64,000 nt of DNA, from the NCBI GenBank assembly GCA_034717695.1, contig JAYELS010000062.1, positions 1 through 64,000 on the forward strand, given 5' to 3'. The notes beneath the pieces were generated by a model. The model did not search any database. It was not told where the DNA came from and saw nothing but the letters and a program-made list of their open reading frames with translations. Source of the DNA: NAT127 sp034717695 (GTDB lineage Bacteria > Pseudomonadota > Gammaproteobacteria > Pseudomonadales > Porticoccaceae). Below are positions 51,801-58,889 of the stretch, piece by piece. The position numbers and the translations under genes were made by a program. Position 1 is the stretch's first letter. Each line of letters begins with the position of its first letter.

Positions 51801-52720
51801 AGACGGTGCGAACCGCCATCCGCGAGGGCACCGGCAGTGTCGAGGAGCAGCGGGGGCTGTCCCGCTGGAGCTTCGGGAAGCTGCCACAAAAGGCGCGGGT
51901 CAGGCGCGGCAAGCTCGACATCGAAGTCTACCCGGCGCTGGTGGACGAGGGGGACAGCGTGGCCCTGCGGCTCTGGGACAACGCCGCCGAGGCCGCCACC
52001 GCCAGCCTCCACGGCATGGTGCGTCTGCTGGTGCTCAACCACCCCGAACCGGCCCGCTATCTGCGCAAGCAGTTGCTCAAGGGCCAGGAGCTGGCCATCG
52101 TCGCCGCGGGGATCGCCGATCATGCCGCCCTGCGGGAGGACATCATCCAGAGCGCATATCGGGCCGCCTGCCTCGACGGCCGGCCGCTGCCCGCCAGCGA
52201 GGCGGAGTTCAACGCCGCCCTCGCCGCGGGCAAGGCCCGCATCGTCGGGGAGGCGCAGCAGCGGGAGGCGGTGATCGTCGGCCTGTTGGAGCCCTTAAAG
52301 GCGGTGCGGGCGCTGCTCAAGCGTCACGGCGAGCGCTTCCCGGCGGGCTGCGACGATGTCCGCCGCCAGCTTGCGGATCTGCTGCGCCCCGGCTTTCTGT
52401 TCGAGACCAGCGGCGACTGGCTGCGCCAGTACCCCCGGTATCTGAAGGCGGCGGCGGCCCGCCTCGAAAAACTGCCGGGCTACCCCGACCGGGATGCGGA
52501 GATCACCGCCGAGACCCGCCTGCTGCTGGAGGCCTGGGACAGGCTCGCGACAGCCCGCGCCGCCATGACCGCCGAGGGGCGGGCGGAGCTGGAGAAATGC
52601 CGCTTCATGGTGGAGGAGTACCGGGTGTCGAGTTTTGCCCAGGTGCTGAAAACCCTGATGCCGGTGTCGGTGAAGCGCATCGAGGCTCAGCTGGCACGGG
52701 TCAAATCCCTGTTGCCATGA
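48830..52720 (+). CDS. hrpA: ATP-dependent RNA helicase HrpA
   Basis: 1,296 residues if started at TTG 48830, which matches the family distance to the ITYPDDLPI motif; GTG 48758 or ATG 48761 are open in frame but lie in repeat-like sequence. DEAH helicase: Walker A VAGETGSGKTTQLPKICLE, DEAH box IIDEAHERSLN, SAT motif ITSATIDVARF, motif VI QRAGRCGRV. HA2/OB domains and the long C-terminal DUF3418 region typical of HrpA follow. HrpA acts on mRNA and rescues stalled ribosome pairs in E. coli. No ribosome site is convincing. Confidence 0.93.
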   Translation: MNPPQPPNPSGSEPSRWEDCLIADRHGFERQWRSIQERQRQGKPVDKAQARLDAAVARSREQVARRRAGVPVITYPDDLPIAQKRDAIIAALQQSQVVVVAGETGSGKTTQLPKICLELGRGVTGMIGHTQPRRIAARTVAQRIAEELNSPLGDMVGYQVRFTEQVGEGSHIKLMTDGILLAEIQHDRYLTRYDTLIIDEAHERSLNIDFLLGYIKQLLPKRPDLKVIITSATIDVARFSRHFDDAPMVEVSGRTYPVEVLYRPPAEADEDLYGAIVEAVHEVMALPKRGDILVFLSGEREIRETANQLRRAELRDVEVVPLYARLSLKDQTRVFQPHRGTRIILATNVAETSITVPGIRYVIDTGLARISRYSYRTKVQRLPVEAISQASANQRAGRCGRVSDGVCVRLYAEEDFAGRPAFTDPEIVRTNLASVILRMLHLRIGDVRHFPFVDAPDSRLINDGFQLLSELGAVDARGELTPLGVQLSTLPVDPRLGRMLLAASREGSLREVLVIVSALSLQDPRERPADKRQAADEKHRQWHHRESDFLALVNLWNHFEEKRQELSGNQFSRYCHGQFVSYLRMREWRDLEHQLRLACRQLGLKENREPAGYDGVHRALLAGLLGHIGFRHEEREFLGARNRKFHIFPGSGLARKPPKWLMAAELIETSRLYAHQVARIEPEWLVDLAAHLVRRSHSEPYYDPRRGQVMAFEKQTLFGLTIVDRQRVAYAAIDPAMAREVFIRGALVADQYRGKGAFAGHNRQLLKELAELEDRLRRGDLVVDEGVLYNFYDERIPGDIVGLTAFEAWRKQAERDNPRLLWLDRATLVSAADIQQAESQFPKSLSWQEREYRLSYRFEPGHPNDGLTVHIPAPLIHEVPAHRFEWLVPGMLRDKCIALVKGLPKALRKQFVPVPDYVDKALATLVADNRPLGPALGEQLRRHTAIAVPPDAWDEAGLDPFYRITYRLDDERGQLVEQGKDLAVLKDAHRETVRTAIREGTGSVEEQRGLSRWSFGKLPQKARVRRGKLDIEVYPALVDEGDSVALRLWDNAAEAATASLHGMVRLLVLNHPEPARYLRKQLLKGQELAIVAAGIADHAALREDIIQSAYRAACLDGRPLPASEAEFNAALAAGKARIVGEAQQREAVIVGLLEPLKAVRALLKRHGERFPAGCDDVRRQLADLLRPGFLFETSGDWLRQYPRYLKAAAARLEKLPGYPDRDAEITAETRLLLEAWDRLATARAAMTAEGRAELEKCRFMVEEYRVSSFAQVLKTLMPVSVKRIEAQLARVKSLLP

Positions 52721-52820
52721 CACGCGACCCCCTCTAAAGTCCCCAGGCACCGGGTTGCCGCGGGCCTGCCAACCGCCCCGCGACCAACCCCACGCCAACC
52801 ACCCATACGAGGATCGATCC

Positions 52821-53168
52821 ATGGCTACCAAAACCTCCAAGTCCCTGAGCGCCGCCGGCGCGGCCCTGCTGGCCTGCGCTGCCCTGTCCCCCGCGGCCTT
52901 TGCCGCCGACAACCCCTTCCAGATGACCGAGCTGCCCGCCGGCTATCAGCTCGCCGATGCCCACGGCGGCAAGGATGGCGAGGGCAAATGCGGTGAAGGC
53001 AAGTGTGGCGAGGGCAAATGCGGTGAGGGCAAGCCCGCCGAAGGTAAATGCGGTGAGGGCAAGTGTGGCGAAGGCAAGTGTGGCGAGGAAGGTGACCCCG
53101 GCGCCAAGGCCGACAGCGAGGGCAAATGCGGCGAGGGCAAGTGCGGCGCCATGGATGACGCCGAGTAA
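52821..53168 (+). CDS. hvfA: HvfA-like EGKCG-repeat precursor of a copper-binding RiPP
   Basis: 115 residues from ATG 52821 with GAGGA seven bases upstream. The Sec signal peptide (SLSAAGAALLACAALSPAAFA) would be cleaved after AFA. The mature part is MTELPAGYQLADAHGG and then eight EGKCG motifs with E at residues 54, 59, 64, 74, 79, 84, 100 and 105. A ninth slot (69-73) reads EGKPA. Apart from one Cys in the signal peptide, all eight Cys lie in these motifs. The following MNIO (DUF692) and DUF2063 genes place it with HvfA/bufferin precursors, whose cysteines are converted to copper-binding heterocycles. The role in copper handling is inferred from those families. Confidence 0.88.
   Translation: MATKTSKSLSAAGAALLACAALSPAAFAADNPFQMTELPAGYQLADAHGGKDGEGKCGEGKCGEGKCGEGKPAEGKCGEGKCGEGKCGEEGDPGAKADSEGKCGEGKCGAMDDAE
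52980..53147 (+). repeat. 15-bp coding repeats (EGKCG units) within hvfA
   Basis: Tandem 15-base units GAG/GAA-GGC/GGT-AAA/AAG-TGC/TGT-GGC/GGT, interrupted once by a unit with CCC for the Cys codon and once by a 33-base EEGDPGAKADS spacer. Third positions vary freely while residues hold, so the repeat is kept at the protein level. Confidence 0.9.
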
Positions 53169-53185
53169 TCGGGCCTGACGCCACC

Positions 53186-54034
53186 GTGCCTTTTCACCAG
53201 ACGCCTCCTGTGGCGGGCGCGGGGCTCGGTCTGCGGCGGTCCCTGTTGGGGCCGCTGCGGGATCTCCCCCCCGGCGCGGTGGATTTTCTCGAGGTGGCGC
53301 CGGAAAACTGGATCGGCCTCGGCGGCCGCCTGGGGCGTGCCTTTAGGGCCTACACGGAACGCTATCCCTTCGTCTGCCACGGCCTGTCCCTTTCCATCGG
53401 CTCGTCCGACGCGCTCGACTGGCGATTGCTGGCGGCGATTCGCGACTTCCTCGCCACCCACGGTATCCGCTGCTACTCCGAGCATCTGAGCTACTGCAGC
53501 GACCAGGGGCACCTCTACGACCTGCTGCCCATCCCCTTCACCGAGGAGGCATTGCGCCATACCGCCGAACGGGTGCGCCAGGTGCAGGATTTTCTCGGTC
53601 AGCGCATCGCCCTGGAAAACGTCTCCTACTACGGGGCGCCATCCGCGGAGCTCCGCGAGATCGAATTTATCACCGGGGTGCTGGAGGAGGCGGACTGCCT
53701 GCTGCTGCTCGATGTCAACAATATCCATGTCAACGCCATCAACCACGGCTACGACGCCGAGGCCTTTCTCGACGCCCTCCCGGGGGAACGGATCGCCTAC
53801 ATCCACGTGGCGGGCCATCGCGTCGAGGCGGCGGATCTGCTGGTGGATACCCACGGCAGTCCCGTCGTCGATCCGGTCTGGCGTCTGCTGGCCCGGGCCC
53901 ACGCCCGCTTCGGCCCGCTGCCCACCCTGCTGGAGCGGGATTTCAACATTCCACCGGTGCCGGAGCTGCTCGGGGAAGTGGCGCGTATCCGCGCCTCCCA
54001 GGCCCCCGCCGGCGCCAATGGGGGCAGCCCATGA
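53186..54034 (+). CDS. hvfB: MNIO family (DUF692) peptide-modifying oxidase
   Basis: 282 residues from GTG 53186, 17 bp after the precursor gene. It is a TIM-barrel multinuclear non-heme iron enzyme: VDFLEVAPENW, CHGLSLSIGS, RCYSEHLSY, IALENVSYYG, LLLDVNNIHVNAINHGYDAE, YIHVAGH, VDTHGSPVVDPVW and TLLERDFNIPP supply the His/Asp/Glu iron ligands of the family. MNIO enzymes oxidise cysteine residues in precursor peptides, using a partner protein to bind the peptide. It overlaps hvfC by four bases (ATGA). Assigned role: modifying the EGKCG cysteines of HvfA before export. Confidence 0.9.
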   Translation: MPFHQTPPVAGAGLGLRRSLLGPLRDLPPGAVDFLEVAPENWIGLGGRLGRAFRAYTERYPFVCHGLSLSIGSSDALDWRLLAAIRDFLATHGIRCYSEHLSYCSDQGHLYDLLPIPFTEEALRHTAERVRQVQDFLGQRIALENVSYYGAPSAELREIEFITGVLEEADCLLLLDVNNIHVNAINHGYDAEAFLDALPGERIAYIHVAGHRVEAADLLVDTHGSPVVDPVWRLLARAHARFGPLPTLLERDFNIPPVPELLGEVARIRASQAPAGANGGSP

Positions 54035-54771
54035 GCGGGGAATTTCGCCAGATTCAACGGCGCTTCGCCGCCCATCTGCGCAATCCGGACGGCGCCCCGG
54101 CGCCGGCGGGTATCGAACCGCGGCGCCTCGCCATCTACCGCGAGCTGATCTACAACAACGTCGAGTCCTTTCTCGCCAACGGTTTTCCCGTGCTCCGGGC
54201 CATCAGCCCGGACGACCACTGGCACGGCATGGTCGGGGATTTCCTCCGCGTTCACCGCTGCGAGAGCCCCTATTTCCTCGACATTGGCCGGGAATTCCTC
54301 GCCTACCTGGACGGGGAGCGGGGGGACGTGGCAGCGGATCCGCCCTTTCTTCGCGAGCTGGCCCACTACGAGTGGGTGGAGCTCGAGCTCGACATCGCCA
54401 GCGCCGAAGTGGCCGAGCCCGGGGAATTCGATCCCCTGACAACCCGCCTGCGCCTGTCGCCCCTGGCCCGCAACCTGGTCTACCGCTACCCCGTCCACCG
54501 CATCGGTCCCGCTTACCAGCCGCCATCGGCGCCGCCGAGACCCACCTGCCTGCTGGTCCACCGCGACCGGTCGGATCGGGTCAGGTTCATGGAGGTCAAT
54601 GCCCCAACCGCCCGGCTGGTGGAACTGCTGGACGGTGGGGAGCGCAGCGGCGGGCAGGCGCTGGCGGCACTCGCCGCTGAACTGGGCGAGCCTACCGGGG
54701 CGTCGTTGGCGACATTTGGCACCACGCTCCTTGCGGATCTGGTGGCCCGCGCTATCCTCCTGCCGGCCTGA
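54031..54771 (+). CDS. hvfC: DUF2063 partner protein of the MNIO enzyme
   Basis: 246 residues. The N-terminal ~90 residues match the DUF2063 (HvfC/BufC N-terminal) domain: FRQIQRRFAAHLRNPDG, RLAIYRELIYNNVESFLANG, FPVLRAI, and then FLRVHRCESPYFLDIGREFLAYL. The C-terminal domain (LVYRYPVHRIGPAY ... VEL..LL) resembles a RiPP-recognition or winged-helix-like fold. In related systems this protein forms a complex with the MNIO enzyme and presents the precursor. It is last in the three-gene unit; no DoxX-family hvfD follows. Confidence 0.87.
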   Translation: MSGEFRQIQRRFAAHLRNPDGAPAPAGIEPRRLAIYRELIYNNVESFLANGFPVLRAISPDDHWHGMVGDFLRVHRCESPYFLDIGREFLAYLDGERGDVAADPPFLRELAHYEWVELELDIASAEVAEPGEFDPLTTRLRLSPLARNLVYRYPVHRIGPAYQPPSAPPRPTCLLVHRDRSDRVRFMEVNAPTARLVELLDGGERSGGQALAALAAELGEPTGASLATFGTTLLADLVARAILLPA

Positions 54772-54788
54772 GGCGAGGTTTTTTCACC

Positions 54789-54833
54789 CTGTCAGTCGCC
54801 TGTCATTTAACTGACATATTTATTTCATCTAAT
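54789..54833 (+). promoter_or_regulatory. Pho boxes and promoter of the porin gene
   Basis: Three consecutive 11-base PhoB half-sites, CTGTCAGTCGC, CTGTCATTTAA and CTGACATATTT (54789-54821), are followed by a -10 box TCTAAT at 54828-54833. The second unit covers the -35 position with 17-base spacing, as in PhoB-activated promoters. Confidence 0.85.
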
Positions 54834-54905
54834 GGTCACCGTTCCAACACAAAACCGTCACCCAGGGCCTGGGGGACGTCGACCATTACCCGAGGAGAAT
54901 GCCCC

Positions 54906-56102
54906 ATGAAGCAAACCGCCATTGCCCTTGCAATCGCTTCCCTGTCCACCCTGACGGCCACCGCCGGCACCGTCACCAGCGACGGCGCAGACATCGTGAT
55001 CAAGACCAACGGCGGCTTCGAGGCCAAGACCACCGACGGGCTCTATTCCTTCAAGGTCGGCGGTCGCATCCAGGCGGATTACAACGACTACGACGGCGTG
55101 ATCAACGCCGTGCCGGGAGAGAGCGGCAGCGATGCGTTCTTCCGCCGCGCGCGCCTCGAGGTGAAGGGCCACGCCAAGGACTGGGGCTACCTGATGTCCT
55201 ACAACCTCACCAGCGGCGGCTCCATCGACCAGTTGCACACCACCTACACCGGCTGGGGAAAGCTGGCGAATCTCACCGTTGGCCAGCAGAAGGAAAACTT
55301 TGGCCTCGATGATACCGGCAGCTCCAACTGGACCACTGCCATCGAACGGGCACTGCCCGCCAATGCCTTCGATGCCGGCAATAACCTCGGCATCAAGCTC
55401 CACGGCGCCAACGATCTGCTGAGCTACAGCGTCGGCGCCTTCAAGACCGGTATCGATTCCGACAACGACCTCGACTCCGCCCTCACCGGCCGCTTCGTGG
55501 TGCGCCCATACCTGGACGGCGGCAATGTGGTGCATCTGGGTATCGGTGCCACCCGCCGCGACGGCGTCGCCGCCGATTACAATTCCCGGCTCGGTGCCCG
55601 GGGCGGCGAGGATGGTACCGGCGCGGGCCGCGTCCGGGCGCGCATCGCCAACACCCTCGGGGACCGCGAGGACTACAACCTGGAGGCCGCCGCCAACCTC
55701 GGGCCTTTCCATGTGATGGCGGAATACTTCGACGGCGAGATCGATGTGGATGGCGTCGGCGCCACCATCGAGGCGGACGGCTATTACCTCCAGGCCGGCT
55801 GGGTACTTACCGGGGAGAGCCGCGGCTACAAGACCGATATCGCCGCGTTCGACGGCGTCAAGCCCGCCAGCGCCGGCGGCGCCTGGGAGTTGTTCGCCCG
55901 GTTCGATGCACTCGACGTCGCCAACCCCGCGCCCATCAGCGTGGCGGGGGAGAAGGCCGACAGCATCACCCTCGGCGTGAACTGGTACCTCAACTCCCTG
56001 GTCAAGGTGTCCTTGAACTATGTGGATGTGGGCACCGACCGGGCCATCGGTGGCGAGGACGAGGGCGACGCCCTGCTGGCGCGCCTGCAGGTCGCCTTCT
56101 GA
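54906..56102 (+). CDS. Phosphate-starvation-type porin (OprO/OprP family)
   Basis: 398 residues: signal peptide (KQTAIALAIASLSTLTATAG), then a 16-stranded-type outer-membrane barrel with alternating aromatic strands, YSFKVGGRIQADYNDYDG, FFRRARLEVKGHAKDWGYLM, LTVGQQKENFGLDD, and a C-terminal Phe (ARLQVAF) for BAM recognition. These are the family blocks of phosphate-selective porins O and P. The Pho boxes directly upstream agree with phosphate control, so phosphate or polyphosphate uptake across the outer membrane is the likely job. It is a single-gene unit closed by a terminator. Confidence 0.88.
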   Translation: MKQTAIALAIASLSTLTATAGTVTSDGADIVIKTNGGFEAKTTDGLYSFKVGGRIQADYNDYDGVINAVPGESGSDAFFRRARLEVKGHAKDWGYLMSYNLTSGGSIDQLHTTYTGWGKLANLTVGQQKENFGLDDTGSSNWTTAIERALPANAFDAGNNLGIKLHGANDLLSYSVGAFKTGIDSDNDLDSALTGRFVVRPYLDGGNVVHLGIGATRRDGVAADYNSRLGARGGEDGTGAGRVRARIANTLGDREDYNLEAAANLGPFHVMAEYFDGEIDVDGVGATIEADGYYLQAGWVLTGESRGYKTDIAAFDGVKPASAGGAWELFARFDALDVANPAPISVAGEKADSITLGVNWYLNSLVKVSLNYVDVGTDRAIGGEDEGDALLARLQVAF

Positions 56103-56127
56103 CCAACACCCCGGCGCCACACCTGGA

Positions 56128-56150
56128 CCCCGCCTGATGGCGGGGTTTTT
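56128..56150 (+). terminator. Rho-independent terminator after the porin gene
   Basis: CCCCGCC, loop TGAT, GGCGGGG, then five T, 25 bp past the stop codon. Confidence 0.92.
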
Positions 56151-56312
56151 CGTTGTGGCACCGGCCCCGAGGGGTCGCTGTTCGCCCCCGGAGGGATTCA
56201 CGGGGTATACTCCCTTGACGTCGAACGCCACGGGGTTTTGAAGGGTTGTTTGGAGTGCGCCAGCGGTCCCTGATCCGGGCCTGGCACTATATCTTCCCGG
56301 TGCGTGGTTCGT

Positions 56313-56325
56313 TAGAATGGCCGCC
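56313..56325 (+). promoter_or_regulatory. Candidate mlaA -10 box and GC-rich discriminator
   Basis: TAGAAT followed by GGCCGCC, 29 bp before the mlaA start. The -35 (TTCCCG near 56293) is poor. Confidence 0.4.
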
Positions 56326-56347
56326 GTTGCAGGGGACCGGGCTGGAC

Positions 56348-57103
56348 ATGATGAAATCACTGACATCGTTGCGCAAGGCCGCGGCCGTGATGGCGGTTCT
56401 CGCCTGCCCGCTGCTGGCGGAGGCCGAGGGCTCCGATGAGGATCCCCTCGAAGGGTTCAACCGCGCGGTATTCGCCTTCAACGATGTCGCCGACAGCTAC
56501 CTGATCAGCCCCGTGGCCCGCGGCTACCGGGCGGTGACCCCGGATCCGGTGGAGCAGTCCGTGTACCGTATCTTCGTCAATGCCAGCGAGGTCAACAGCG
56601 CCTTCAACAGCCTGCTGCAGGCGAAGCTCGGCAAGGCGGCGCGCCACTCGGGCCGCTTCCTGATCAACACCACCCTGGGGATTGGCGGGCTCATCGACGT
56701 GGCCGACCCCATGGGCATTCCCCGGGGCGAGCCCGAGGATTTCGGCCAGACCCTCGGGGTCTGGGGCGTGGGCTCCGGGCCCTATCTGGTACTGCCGCTG
56801 CTCGGCCCGAGCACCCTGCGGGACACGCCGACCCGCTATGTCGACAGTTTTCTCGAACCCGTCAATTACATCGAGCACGTGCCCACCCGCAATACCGTCC
56901 ACGGCGTCGACCTGCTGTCGACCCGCGCCGAACTGCTCAAGGCCGACAAGCTCATCAGTGGCGACAAGTATGTGTTCACCCGCGAGGTCTACCTCCAGCG
57001 CCGCGCCTACCTGATCAGCGACGGCGTCTTCGAGGATGACTTTGGCGATGACGACTACGGGGATTTCGACGGGCAGGATTTCGACAGTGAGTATGCCGAC
57101 TGA
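56348..57103 (+). CDS. mlaA: Outer-membrane lipid-asymmetry protein MlaA (VacJ)
   Basis: 251 residues from ATG 56348 (a second ATG follows at once). It has the MlaA core DPLEGFNRAVFAFND, INTTLGIGGLIDVADPMGIP, FGQTLGVWGVGSGPYLVLPLLGPSTLRD and a C-terminal acidic tail (DDFGDDDYGDFDGQDFDSEY). With a porin it removes phospholipids from the outer leaflet for the MlaFEDB pathway. The N-terminus has VLACP, only a weak lipobox, so it may be a lipoprotein or may be cut after AEA. It is followed by the phosphatase/STAS pair, an order also seen in Pseudomonas. Confidence 0.93.
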   Translation: MMKSLTSLRKAAAVMAVLACPLLAEAEGSDEDPLEGFNRAVFAFNDVADSYLISPVARGYRAVTPDPVEQSVYRIFVNASEVNSAFNSLLQAKLGKAARHSGRFLINTTLGIGGLIDVADPMGIPRGEPEDFGQTLGVWGVGSGPYLVLPLLGPSTLRDTPTRYVDSFLEPVNYIEHVPTRNTVHGVDLLSTRAELLKADKLISGDKYVFTREVYLQRRAYLISDGVFEDDFGDDDYGDFDGQDFDSEYAD

Positions 57104-57178
57104 TGATCCTCCCCGCCCGGTTCTCGCCTCCCCCAGAACGCGCACCCCGCCGGGAAGCCGCTGCCGCCGGATGACGCC

Positions 57179-58390
57179 GTGACCACGCCCGCCAAGCGCA
57201 TTCTGCTGATCCTTCCGGAGGTTGCCCTGGCACATCGCCTGCGAGGATTGCTGGTGGCCGAGGGCTGGGAAGTGGATGAACGCTCGGTCATGGAGGCGTT
57301 TCCCCTGCCCACTTGCGCCAGCTACCAGGTGGTGGTGATCGCCTCGGGGCTCGGGGGAGTGGGGGAGGTCGGCGCACTATTGGCCCAGTGCCCGGAATAC
57401 AACGCGGCCCTGATCCTGCCCATCCTCCGGGCCACCTCCGCCTCCGCCGCGGATGTGGTCGGCCTGATCCGCAGCGGCGTGGTGGACGTGTTGCTCGATC
57501 CGTTCAGCGACCACGAGTTCGTCGAGACCGTGAACCGGGTGGCCGGCCACAAGAATCTCTATCTCGAGAACCTCGCCTACAGCGAGGAGCTGGAAAAGAC
57601 CAACCGGGAACTCAAGGAAAGTCTCAACATCCTCAAGATGGACCAGATCGCCGGTCGCCAGGTGCAGAAGAGCCTGCTGCCGGTGTCCCCCCTGGTGCAC
57701 GGTGAGTACCGGGTGGCCCACCGCATCAATCCCTCCCTGTACCTGAGTGGGGATTTCGTCGGCTACAACGTGGTGCTCGATCGCTTCCTGATTTTCTACC
57801 TGGCGGATGTGTCCGGCCACGGCGCCTCGTCGGCGTTTGTCACCATCCTGCTGCGCTTCATTCTCAAGCGGATTCTGCGCAAGCACACCTACGAAAACGA
57901 CGTCACCGCGCTGCTGCGGGCCCCCGAGGGCTTCATGGAGCATCTCAACCGGCAGATCATCGCCGCCGGGCTCGAAAAGCACCTCACCATGTTCGCCGGG
58001 TCCATCAACCTCGATACCCATATCCTGCGCTATTCCGTCGCCGCCCAGATGCCCATGCCGGTGTTCGTGGCGGATGGCGACGCCCGCTTCCTGCCCGGCA
58101 AGGGCAAGCCCATCGGCCTGTTCGAGCACGCCCAGTGGGAGGTGGAGGAGATCGCCCTGCCGGACAACTTTGCCCTCTACATGGCATCGGACGGTCTTCT
58201 CGAGACCTTGCCGGGCAAAACCCTGGAGGCCCGGGAGGACTATCTGCTCAAGGCCGCCGCCGAGGCGGGGGATGATCACGAGGTCCTCTGCGAACGGCTG
58301 GGTTTCAATGACAATGCCGAAACCGCCGACGACATGTCGCTGCTCAGCGTGCTGCGCCGCCGAACTCGGGGAGGAGGGCCCCGTGAGTAG
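57179..58390 (+). CDS. PP2C-type phosphatase with degenerate receiver domain
   Basis: 403 residues from GTG 57179. Residues 1-125 have a response-regulator fold but lack the acidic pair (RILLILPEVALA in place of LxVDDE) and the phospho-acceptor Asp (QVVVIASGLGG). A short coiled coil (EELEKTNRELKESLNILKMD) leads to an RsbU/SpoIIE-type phosphatase: LSGDFVGY, FYLADVSGHGASSAFVT, YMASDGLLET and a final D near DDMSLL, all metal ligands present. It should dephosphorylate the STAS protein encoded next (8-base overlap). The input signal is not classical phosphorylation. Confidence 0.88.
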   Translation: MTTPAKRILLILPEVALAHRLRGLLVAEGWEVDERSVMEAFPLPTCASYQVVVIASGLGGVGEVGALLAQCPEYNAALILPILRATSASAADVVGLIRSGVVDVLLDPFSDHEFVETVNRVAGHKNLYLENLAYSEELEKTNRELKESLNILKMDQIAGRQVQKSLLPVSPLVHGEYRVAHRINPSLYLSGDFVGYNVVLDRFLIFYLADVSGHGASSAFVTILLRFILKRILRKHTYENDVTALLRAPEGFMEHLNRQIIAAGLEKHLTMFAGSINLDTHILRYSVAAQMPMPVFVADGDARFLPGKGKPIGLFEHAQWEVEEIALPDNFALYMASDGLLETLPGKTLEAREDYLLKAAAEAGDDHEVLCERLGFNDNAETADDMSLLSVLRRRTRGGGPRE

Positions 58391-58886
58391 CGGCAAGATT
58401 CTGGTGGCCCAGCAGGAGGGCGTCTACCTGCTCAAACTGACCGGGGATGTGCGGGTGACCCTGTGCGCCTCCATCAACGACTACATCGAAAAGATCTTCA
58501 GCGGCCCCCCGGCAACGGCTGTCTACGTCGACCTGCTGGAAGCCGAAGGCGTGGACAGCACCACCCTGGGGTTGCTGGCCAAACTGGCCGTACATTGCAT
58601 CGATGTGCTCGGCATCAAGGCCGGGCTGCTGTGCGTCAACCGCAATATCCTCAGGATCCTCGAATCCATGGAGCTCGACGAGCTCTTCGTTCTGCTGGGC
58701 ATGCCCGCCAGCCCGGAACTGCCGCTGCGGGACATTACCCCGAATACCGGGGATGAGCCCGATCATGAACTGGTGCGCCGCCAGGTGCTGGAAGCCCACA
58801 AGCTGCTGGTCACCCTCAATCCTCGGCTGCTCGGGGATTTTGTCGACCTCATCAACTGCCTGGAAGGTGACGGCGCCGAGCGCTGA
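58383..58886 (+). CDS. STAS-domain anti-anti-sigma-type protein
   Basis: 167 residues from GTG 58383, overlapping the phosphatase gene by eight bases. Residues 5-110 are a STAS domain: VYLLKLTGDVRVTLCASINDYIE (part), VYVDLLEAEGVDSTTLGLLAKLAVH with the phospho-acceptor Ser/Thr in VDSTTLG, and LCVNRNILRILESMELDELF. A ~50-residue helical C-terminal tail follows. In partner-switching systems, its phosphorylation is reversed by the phosphatase upstream. No cognate kinase or sigma factor gene lies in the window. Confidence 0.85.
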   Translation: MSSGKILVAQQEGVYLLKLTGDVRVTLCASINDYIEKIFSGPPATAVYVDLLEAEGVDSTTLGLLAKLAVHCIDVLGIKAGLLCVNRNILRILESMELDELFVLLGMPASPELPLRDITPNTGDEPDHELVRRQVLEAHKLLVTLNPRLLGDFVDLINCLEGDGAER

Positions 58887-58889
58887 GCC

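Noticed and set aside
48716..52123. A 1,135-codon open frame antisense to hrpA
   Set aside because: HrpA helicase motifs are all on the plus strand. The antisense frame is His/Gly/Val-rich low complexity with no domain.
52821..53168. Ordinary metallothionein
   Set aside because: Cysteines occur only once per EGKCG unit, not as CxC/CxxC clusters, a Sec signal is present and MNIO/DUF2063 genes follow, which fits a modified peptide better.
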